Source: Hyphomicrobiales bacterium (GTDB lineage: Bacteria; Pseudomonadota; Alphaproteobacteria; Rhizobiales; NORP267). Taken from it: a stretch of 49,944 nt of DNA. Both the position numbers and the translations under genes were made by a program. The notes under the pieces are model-generated. The model saw only the letters and a list, made by a program, of their open reading frames with translations, was not told the DNA's origin and made no database searches. The stretch covers positions 1-49,944 of the forward strand of contig JAUYJB010000016.1 in the NCBI GenBank assembly GCA_030688605.1, in the 5' to 3' direction. Shown in pieces: positions 44,192 through 49,944 of the stretch (position 1 is its first letter; each line of letters opens with the position of its first letter).

Positions 44192-44965
44192 TCAGTCCAA
44201 GTCCTTGGCCGCCTTAAGAATAGCCCGAGACCCGGCACTGAGATAGGCCGCGTCGCTGGCCACCGCAATGAAGCTGAAGCCCATCTCGCGATAGGTGCGG
44301 GCGATCTCCGGCGTATTGGCGAATGCGCCGGCAACGACCTGGTGGGCTTCGCACTTGCGCGCGATGAGCCTCAGCGCCTGCTCGACCTTGGGCAGCGTCG
44401 GATCGACCGCAGTGCCGTCGCTGAGGGACACCGACAGGTCGTTCGGGCCGACGAAGATGGCGTCGATGCCCGGTGTCGACGCGATCGAATCGATATGCTT
44501 GAGCGCCTGCGCGGTCTCGACCATGGCAAAGGTGAGGACGAGGTCGTTTGCGGCCTTCAGATACTCCGGCCCGGTCATGCCGTGGACGTCCATGGCACGC
44601 ACGGTGGCGAAGCTGCGCTGACCGAGCGGTGGATATTTGCAGGCGCGCGCGAAGGCGGCCGCCTCCTGGCCGGAATTGATCATCGGGCAGATGACCCCCG
44701 CCGCACCCGCGTCTGGCGCCCGGCCGATGAGCGCCTCATCGCCGATGCCGACCCGCACCACAGGTGCTGCCCCCGCCGCGGCGACGCCGGCCACCGCCTC
44801 GGCCATGTCGGTATAGGGGGATTGGCCGTGCTGCATGTCGATGACGACGGCGTCCCAGCCGTCGCGGGCGAGCGCGACCGCGACCTCGGGCGCTGCGAAG
44901 GCGTGCCACGCCGCATACAGCGTGTCGCCGTTCGCGAAGCGGGATTTCAGGGCGATGGCCGCCAT
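44192..44965 (-). CDS. HpcH/HpaI family aldolase
   Basis: The 257-residue protein has the class II pyruvate aldolase landmarks: 'DAVVIDMQHGQSPYTDM' (active His), 'VGIGDEALIGRAPDAGAAGVICPMI', 'RACKYPPLGQRSFA', and the metal Glu/Asp pair in 'AMVETAQAL' and 'FVGPNDLSVSL'. Members split 4-hydroxy-2-oxo acids to pyruvate and an aldehyde; the preferred substrate cannot be inferred. It sits between the ATPase zeta-subunit homologue (22 bases upstream) and pncB (12 bases downstream), probably one transcript. Confidence 0.87.
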   Translation of the reverse strand: MAAIALKSRFANGDTLYAAWHAFAAPEVAVALARDGWDAVVIDMQHGQSPYTDMAEAVAGVAAAGAAPVVRVGIGDEALIGRAPDAGAAGVICPMINSGQEAAAFARACKYPPLGQRSFATVRAMDVHGMTGPEYLKAANDLVLTFAMVETAQALKHIDSIASTPGIDAIFVGPNDLSVSLSDGTAVDPTLPKVEQALRLIARKCEAHQVVAGAFANTPEIARTYREMGFSFIAVASDAAYLSAGSRAILKAAKDLD

Positions 44966-44987
44966 CGGGGCGGGTTCGCGCGGCCGG

Positions 44988-45308
44988 TCACTTGCCGCCG
45001 AGTTCGGTCACGGCCTTGGCCATCAGCTCTTCCATGGTACGTCGGATCTGATGGTCGGACTGTTCCACACCTCTGGCGTCGAAGTCGCTGCGCAACTTGC
45101 GGAACACGTCCTCCTCACCCGGCTCCTCGAAATCGGCCTTGACGACGCTCTTCGCATAGGCCTCCGCTTGCTCGCCGGAAAGCCCGAGCTTTTCTGCCGC
45201 CCACAGGCCGAGCAGCTTGTTGCGCCGGGCCGTAGCCCTGAATTTCAGCTCCTCGTCGTGAGCGAATTTGGCCTCAAACCCTTCCTGGCGCTTGTCGAAG
45301 GTGGTCAT
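44988..45308 (-). CDS. ATPase inhibitor subunit zeta (DUF1476)
   Basis: The 106-residue protein reads 'MTTFDKRQEGFEAKFAHDEE' followed by 'LKFRATARRNKLLGLWAAEKLGL' and an Asp/Glu-rich four-helix body, matching the alphaproteobacterial zeta subunit (PF07345, DUF1476) first described in Paracoccus as an inhibitor of the F1-ATPase. The length is typical. An AGGA site supports the ATG at 45308. The gene is divergent from purC, a conserved order in Rhizobiales, and heads the leftward set with HpcH and pncB. Confidence 0.92.
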   Translation of the reverse strand: MTTFDKRQEGFEAKFAHDEELKFRATARRNKLLGLWAAEKLGLSGEQAEAYAKSVVKADFEEPGEEDVFRKLRSDFDARGVEQSDHQIRRTMEELMAKAVTELGGK

Positions 45309-45580
45309 CTGGCAGTCCTGTCGTGTCCCTGAGAGCTCTCGCCGGCCGCGGAACACGGCGTTCCGTCGCCCGTGCTCAGACCTTGCATAGCCTGCAGTCT
45401 GCCTTAAATCAACTGTGGACCGAGTGCGCGTCCGATGCATTGTGCAGCCGCCCGCAATCGGATAGCTTGCAGCCCGGCCGCCGCCGATTCCGGCGCCGGC
45501 AGCGTCCCGATTCCCAAGGCCAACATGCCGCGCGGCCTCGGACGATGGGGCGTCTTTTCAACCCACCAGGAGATTAGGCC

Positions 45581-46348
45581 ATGAACCGCCGTCGTCGAGT
45601 TTACGAGGGCAAGGCGAAGATCCTTTATGAAGGCCCGGAGCCGGGAACCCTGGTCCAGCATTTCAAGGACGACGCCACCGCCTTCAACAGGAAGAAGCAT
45701 GCGATCGTCGACGGAAAGGGCGTCCTCAACAACCGCATCTCGGAATATATCTTCCAACGGCTAAACGAGATCGGCGTTCCGACCCATTTCATCCGCCGGC
45801 TCAATATGCGCGAGCAACTTATTCGCGAGGTGGAGATTATCCCGCTCGAAGTGGTTGTGCGCAACATTGCCGCCGGCTCGATTTCCGAGCGGCTCGGGAT
45901 CGCGGAGGGGACGCCGCTGCCGCGCTCCATCGTCGAGTTCTATTACAAGAACGACGAGCTCAACGACCCGATGGTCGCCGAGGAGCACATCACCGCCTTC
46001 GGCTGGGCCAACCCGCAGGAGATCGACGACATCATGTCGCTGGCGCTGAGGGTCAACGACTTTCTGTCCGGCCTGCTTCTCGGCGTCGGCATCCGCCTCA
46101 TCGACTTCAAGATGGAGTTCGGCCGCCATTACGAGAACGACCTGGTGCGGATCGTGCTCGCCGACGAGATCAGCCCGGATTCCTGCCGGCTGTGGGACGT
46201 GCAGACCGCCGACAAGCTGGACAAGGACCGCTTTCGCCGCGACATGGGCGGGCTGATCGAGGCCTATACGGAGGTTGCGCGCCGGCTCGGCATCCTGGTC
46301 GAGCAGGACCAGGAGCGTCCGAGCGGCCCGGTCCTGGTCAAGCACTGA
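45581..46348 (+). CDS. purC: Phosphoribosylaminoimidazole-succinocarboxamide synthase (SAICAR synthetase)
   Basis: The 255-residue protein has the PurC pattern '[15 protein letters not shown]', '[19 protein letters not shown]', '[21 protein letters not shown]' and '[15 protein letters not shown]'. It joins CAIR and aspartate using ATP in purine synthesis. An AGGAG site precedes the ATG. purS, purQ and purL follow with gaps of 17 bases or less, forming one operon. Confidence 0.97.
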   Translation: MNRRRRVYEGKAKILYEGPEPGTLVQHFKDDATAFNRKKHAIVDGKGVLNNRISEYIFQRLNEIGVPTHFIRRLNMREQLIREVEIIPLEVVVRNIAAGSISERLGIAEGTPLPRSIVEFYYKNDELNDPMVAEEHITAFGWANPQEIDDIMSLALRVNDFLSGLLLGVGIRLIDFKMEFGRHYENDLVRIVLADEISPDSCRLWDVQTADKLDKDRFRRDMGGLIEAYTEVARRLGILVEQDQERPSGPVLVKH

Positions 46349-46365
46349 GCGCCGCGGGGTCTGCC

Positions 46366-46605
46366 TTGAAGGCCCGCATCATCGTCACTCTCAAGCCGGG
46401 CGTGTTCGACCCGCAGGGCAAGGCGATCCAGAACGCGCTCGCAGCCCTTGGTTTTTCCGGCGTCAAAGAGGTCCGCCAGGGCAAATATATCGAGGTCAAG
46501 CTCGACGAGACCGACAAGGCCAAGGCCGAGGCCGAGGCCGAGAAGATGTGCGAGAAGCTGCTCGCCAACGCGGTGATCGAAAATTACGCGATCGAGCTTG
46601 AGTGA
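46366..46605 (+). CDS. purS: Phosphoribosylformylglycinamidine synthase subunit PurS
   Basis: The 79-residue protein begins '[20 protein letters not shown]' from a TTG codon and contains '[14 protein letters not shown]'. This is the small subunit that bridges PurQ and PurL in organisms with the split FGAM synthase. It lies 17 bases after purC and its end meets the purQ region directly. The TTG start is the only one that gives a full-length family member. Confidence 0.95.
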   Translation: MKARIIVTLKPGVFDPQGKAIQNALAALGFSGVKEVRQGKYIEVKLDETDKAKAEAEAEKMCEKLLANAVIENYAIELE

Positions 46606-46622
46606 AGGGCGGTTCTGCGAAA

Positions 46623-47318
46623 ATGAGCCTTCAGGCCGCGATCATCCTGTTTCCGGGCATCAACCGCGAGCGCGACATGGGGCTGGCGGTGAAGGCGGTC
46701 TCCGGCCGCGATCCGCGGATCGTCTGGTACATGGAGACCGAACTGCCGGCCGCCGACGTCTTTATCATCGCCGGCGGATTTTCCTATGGCGACTATCTGC
46801 GCTCGGGCGCCATCGCCGCGCGGGCGCCGGTGATGGCGGACCTGGCCAGGAAGGCCGAAGCCGGCGCGACCGTGCTCGGCATCTGCAACGGCTTTCAGGT
46901 GCTGACCGAGGCGGGGCTTCTGCCCGGCGCCCTGATGCGCAATGCGGGCCTCAAATTCGTCTGCAAGGACGTGCATCTGCGCGTCGAGCGTACGGATACC
47001 CGCTTCACCCGCCGCTATCGCACGGGTCAGGTGATCCGCGTGCCAGTCGCGCACGGCGACGGCAACTATTTCGCCGATGAAGAGACGCTCAAGCGGCTTG
47101 AGGGCGAAGGCCGGGTCCTGTTCCGATATTGCGCCGATGACGGCGGCCTGTCCGACGCCGCGAACCCCAACGGCTCCATCGACCACATCGCCGGTGTCGT
47201 CAACGGGGCGGGCAACGTGCTCGGCATGATGCCGCATCCCGAAGACCTGATCGACCCGCTCCTCGGCGGCACCGACGGCCGCGCCTTTTTCGAAAGCGTT
47301 CTGGAGAGCGCGGCGTGA
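46623..47318 (+). CDS. purQ: Phosphoribosylformylglycinamidine synthase subunit PurQ (glutamine amidotransferase)
   Basis: The 231-residue class I amidotransferase has the nucleophilic Cys in '[19 protein letters not shown]' and the His-Glu pair in '[10 protein letters not shown]'. It supplies ammonia from glutamine to PurL. I start at the ATG at 46623 ([12 protein letters not shown]); a GTG at 46602 overlaps the purS stop and would add seven residues. The stop overlaps the purL GTG start, indicating coupling. Confidence 0.95.
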   Translation: MSLQAAIILFPGINRERDMGLAVKAVSGRDPRIVWYMETELPAADVFIIAGGFSYGDYLRSGAIAARAPVMADLARKAEAGATVLGICNGFQVLTEAGLLPGALMRNAGLKFVCKDVHLRVERTDTRFTRRYRTGQVIRVPVAHGDGNYFADEETLKRLEGEGRVLFRYCADDGGLSDAANPNGSIDHIAGVVNGAGNVLGMMPHPEDLIDPLLGGTDGRAFFESVLESAA

Positions 47319-49525
47319 TCCCGAACGAAGTGCAGATCACCCCCGAGCTCGTCGCCGAGCACGGCCTCAAACCCGAGGAGTATGAAAAGATCGTAGCCCT
47401 CATCGGCCGCGAGCCGAGCCTGACCGAGCTCGGCATATTCTCGGCGATGTGGAACGAGCACTGCTCCTACAAGTCCTCGAAGAAGTGGCTGCGCACCCTG
47501 CCGACATCCGGTCCCCGCGTCATCCAGGGGCCAGGCGAGAATGCCGGCGTCGTCGACATCGGCGACAACCAGGCGATCGTCTTCAAGATGGAAAGCCACA
47601 ACCACCCCTCCTTCATCGAGCCCTACCAGGGGGCGGCGACCGGCGTCGGCGGCATATTGCGCGACGTGTTCACCATGGGCGCGAGGCCGATCGCTTGCCT
47701 GAACGCGCTCAGATTCGGCGCCCCCGACCATCCCAAGACCCGCCATCTCGTCTCCGGCGTCGTCGCCGGTATCGGCGGTTACGGCAATTCCTTCGGCGTG
47801 CCGACGGTCGGCGGCGAGGTCAATTTCCATCGCCGCTACAATGGCAACATCCTGGTCAACGCCTTCGCCATCGGTCTCGCCGACGCCAACAAGATCTTCT
47901 ACTCCAAGGCCGAAGGAGTTGGCCGGCCGGTGGTCTATCTCGGCGCCAAGACCGGCCGCGACGGCATCCACGGCTCGTCGATGGCGTCGGCCGAGTTTGC
48001 CGGCGATTCGGAGGAAAAGCGGCCGACCGTTCAGGTCGGCGATCCGTTCACCGAGAAATGCCTGCTGGAAGCCTGCCTCGAGCTGATGGCCTCCGGCGCC
48101 GTCATCGCCATCCAGGACATGGGCGCGGCCGGGCTCACCTGCTCGGCGGTGGAGATGGGCGCCAAGGGCGATCTCGGCATCGAGCTTGACCTCGACCATG
48201 TGCCCTGCCGCGAGGCGCAGATGTCGGCCTATGAGATGATGCTGTCCGAAAGCCAGGAGCGCATGCTGATGGTGCTGCGCCCCGAAAAGGCGGCTGACGC
48301 CGAGGCGATCTTTCGCAAATGGGGCCTCGACTTCGCGGTCATCGGCCGGACCACCGACACGCTGCGCTTCCTGGTCAAGCACCGGGGCGAGATCGTCGCC
48401 GACCTGCCGATCAAGGAGCTCGGCGACGAGGCGCCGGAATATGACCGCGCTTGGAAGAAGGCGAAGACCCCTGCCCCGCTCAGCTCAGAGGACGTTTCCG
48501 AGCCCAACGATTATGGCGAGGCGCTCCTAAAGCTTGTCGGCGCGCCGGATCTGTGCTCGCGGCGCTGGGTCTGGGAGCAATACGACCATCTGATCCTCGC
48601 CGGCACCGTGCAGCGGCCGGGCGGCGACGCGGCGGTCACGCGCCTTGACGGCTCGATGAAGGCGATCGCCGCCACCATCGACGTGACCCCGCGCTATTGC
48701 GAGGCGGACCCCTATGAGGGCGGCAAGCAGGCGGTGGCGGAAGCCTGGCGCAACCTGACCGCCGTCGGCGCCGATCCGGTGGCGGTCACCGACTGTCTCA
48801 ATTTCGGCAACCCGGAGCGGGCCGAGATCATGGGCCAGTTCGTCGCTTGCGTGAAAGGCGTCGGCGAAGCCTGCCGGGCGCTCGATTTCCCCATCGTCTC
48901 CGGCAATGTCTCGCTCTACAACGAGACCGAGGGCAAGGCGATCCTGCCGACGCCGGCGATCGGCGGTGTCGGCGTCGTGCCCGACCTGCGCGCCACGGCG
49001 ACGATCGCGCTGAAGTCCAAGGGCGATATCCTTCTTCTTGTCGGCGGCCCCGGCGCGCATCTCGGCCAATCGATCTATTTACGCGAGATTCTCGGCCGCG
49101 AGGAAGGCCCGCCCCCACCCGTCAATCTCGGCGAAGAAAGGCGCAACGGCGATTTCGTCCGCGCCTGCGTCCGCGAGGGGCTGGTGAATGCGGTCCACGA
49201 CATCTCCGATGGCGGGCTTTTGCTGGCGCTTGCCGAAATGGCGCTTGCCGGCGACAAGGGCGCGCGGATCGACCTGCCCACCGGCGCCGCGGACCGCCCG
49301 CACGCGTTCCTCTTCGGCGAGGATCAAGCCCGCTACCTCGTGACATTGCGGTCAGGCGACCTATCTAAGGTGCAGGAACGTGCGCGCGCGGCCGGCGTGC
49401 CGGCTGCTGAAATCGGTCGTGTCGGGGGCAACACGGTCGCGGTCGTGGACGTCCTTGCCGTGCCGATTGCAAAATTGCGCGAGGCGCACGAAAATTGGCT
49501 TCCGGCCTTCATGGCGGGCGCCTGA
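47315..49525 (+). CDS. purL: Phosphoribosylformylglycinamidine synthase subunit PurL
   Basis: The 736-residue protein is the short, split-type PurL with AIRS-related domains. It contains '[17 protein letters not shown]', '[20 protein letters not shown]', '[13 protein letters not shown]', '[16 protein letters not shown]' and '[18 protein letters not shown]'. It forms FGAM from FGAR using ammonia from PurQ and ATP, and needs PurS. The start is a GTG overlapping the purQ stop by four bases. Confidence 0.97.
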   Translation: MIPNEVQITPELVAEHGLKPEEYEKIVALIGREPSLTELGIFSAMWNEHCSYKSSKKWLRTLPTSGPRVIQGPGENAGVVDIGDNQAIVFKMESHNHPSFIEPYQGAATGVGGILRDVFTMGARPIACLNALRFGAPDHPKTRHLVSGVVAGIGGYGNSFGVPTVGGEVNFHRRYNGNILVNAFAIGLADANKIFYSKAEGVGRPVVYLGAKTGRDGIHGSSMASAEFAGDSEEKRPTVQVGDPFTEKCLLEACLELMASGAVIAIQDMGAAGLTCSAVEMGAKGDLGIELDLDHVPCREAQMSAYEMMLSESQERMLMVLRPEKAADAEAIFRKWGLDFAVIGRTTDTLRFLVKHRGEIVADLPIKELGDEAPEYDRAWKKAKTPAPLSSEDVSEPNDYGEALLKLVGAPDLCSRRWVWEQYDHLILAGTVQRPGGDAAVTRLDGSMKAIAATIDVTPRYCEADPYEGGKQAVAEAWRNLTAVGADPVAVTDCLNFGNPERAEIMGQFVACVKGVGEACRALDFPIVSGNVSLYNETEGKAILPTPAIGGVGVVPDLRATATIALKSKGDILLLVGGPGAHLGQSIYLREILGREEGPPPPVNLGEERRNGDFVRACVREGLVNAVHDISDGGLLLALAEMALAGDKGARIDLPTGAADRPHAFLFGEDQARYLVTLRSGDLSKVQERARAAGVPAAEIGRVGGNTVAVVDVLAVPIAKLREAHENWLPAFMAGA

Positions 49526-49574
49526 GGCGCCGAGGTCCTATAGGCGGCGGGAAACTGGGGAAGGGGCTTGGCGA

Positions 49575-49808
49575 ATGGCGATGGACCCGGGCGAGATCAA
49601 GCGGCTGATCAAAAAGGCTCTTCCCGATGCCGAGGTCGAGATCCGCGATCTTGCCGGCGACGGCGATCATTACGCGGCGTCCGTCATCTCGGAATCCTTC
49701 CGCGGCAAGACCCGGGTGCAGCAGCACAAGATGGTCTATGACGCCTTGAAGGGCAGTATGGGCGGCGCCCTGCACGCGCTCGCCTTGCAGACGCGGGTGC
49801 CCGACTAA
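49575..49808 (+). CDS. BolA family protein
   Basis: The 77-residue protein begins 'MAMDPGEIKRLIKKALPDAE' and contains 'GDGDHYAASVISESFRGKTR' and 'RVQQHKMVYDALKGSMGG', matching BolA-like proteins that bind 2Fe-2S clusters together with monothiol glutaredoxins. In related genomes it follows purL and is followed by grxD. Here the sequence after its TAA stop is an IS5-like element, so any grxD partner has been displaced or lost. An ATG at 49581 is an alternative start. Confidence 0.9.
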   Translation: MAMDPGEIKRLIKKALPDAEVEIRDLAGDGDHYAASVISESFRGKTRVQQHKMVYDALKGSMGGALHALALQTRVPD

Positions 49809-49944
49809 GGCCTGTTGAGATTCATCGTGAGTTGATGACGGCGGCGGCGAGATGGATGATGGCTTTGAAGCTCTCGTCGGTTTTGTCGGCGCGCATGGCG
49901 ATGCGCTTGAACTCCTTGAGTTTGCAGAAGAAGTTTTCGATCAG
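49809..49944 (-). mobile_element. IS5-like insertion sequence, one end (continues beyond window)
   Basis: The element appears to begin at GGCCTGTTGAGATTCA immediately after CTAA, which covers the bolA stop codon and fits the YTAR target of the IS5 group. The other end is outside the window, so the target duplication cannot be checked. Confidence 0.65.
49822..49944 (-). CDS. IS5 family transposase, C-terminal 40 residues (partial)
   Basis: The frame on the minus strand reads 'LIENFFCKLKEFKRIAMRAD' and 'SFKAIIHLAAAVINSR', ending in TGA (plus-strand complement at 49822-49824). The 'ENFFxKLKxFRRIATRxD' motif holds the C-terminal part of the catalytic domain, including the final Glu region of IS5-type (DDE_Tnp_1) transposases. 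The gene is cut by the window end. No stop or shift is seen in the visible part. Confidence 0.8.
   Translation of the reverse strand: MIENFFCKLKEFKRIAMRADKTDESFKAIIHLAAAVINSR

Overview
The window is high-GC bacterial DNA, most likely from an alphaproteobacterium of the order Hyphomicrobiales (Rhizobiales). The evidence is the gene order zeta-type ATPase inhibitor / purC-purS-purQ-purL / bolA, a livHMGF cluster carrying a small extra membrane gene of the DUF6867 type before livK, EcfG-type promoter motifs, and a rhizobial-style palindromic intergenic repeat. I cannot name the genus.

Positions 1-5.4 kb hold part of a surface-polysaccharide locus: a divergent Wzz/GumC chain-length protein (cut by the window edge), a wrecked Wza-type export gene, an O-antigen polymerase, a glycosyltransferase, an FkbM methyltransferase and a carbohydrate-type sulfotransferase. 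Positions 5.5-11.7 kb hold an acyl-CoA synthetase/acetyltransferase gene broken by one amber codon, a thiamine-diphosphate enzyme and an MFS transporter. Positions 12-15.5 kb form a stress-type island of small membrane or secreted proteins (DUF1328, glycine-zipper lipoprotein, CsbD, DUF3309), an internally deleted formate/nitrite-transporter homologue and a superoxide dismutase; two genes there have good EcfG-like promoters. After an IS1380 remnant comes a four-gene oxidoreductase operon (cytochrome c, glyoxalase-like VOC protein, gluconate-dehydrogenase subunit-3-like Tat protein, GMC flavoprotein), then a miniature IS6 derivative and tRNA-Ser(GCU).

From about 20 kb onward the genes are intact and mostly housekeeping: a Sel1-like protein, GST, a secreted propeller-like protein, gatB, a PEBP protein, an operon of MBL hydrolase-gatC-gatA-ridA, ruvX, an AEC transporter, a flippase, an AraC regulator divergent from livH-livM-livG-livF-DUF6867-livK, ccdA, a P1 peptidase, rpe, purB, a leftward zeta-HpcH-pncB set, and the rightward purC-S-Q-L-bolA operon. 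The window ends inside an IS5-like element that begins at the bolA stop codon.

The most striking feature is the concentration of damaged genes between 0.7 and 20 kb. Four in-frame stops in three genes sit where glutamine or tryptophan is expected, each explained by one C:G to T:A change. Three other open frames are chimeras made by deletion with ends joined at plausible short homologies. I did not find a clearly new defence or biosynthetic system. The best leads are the EcfG-linked island, the VOC-containing GMC operon, the miniature IS6 element and the small cysteine-rich secreted protein.
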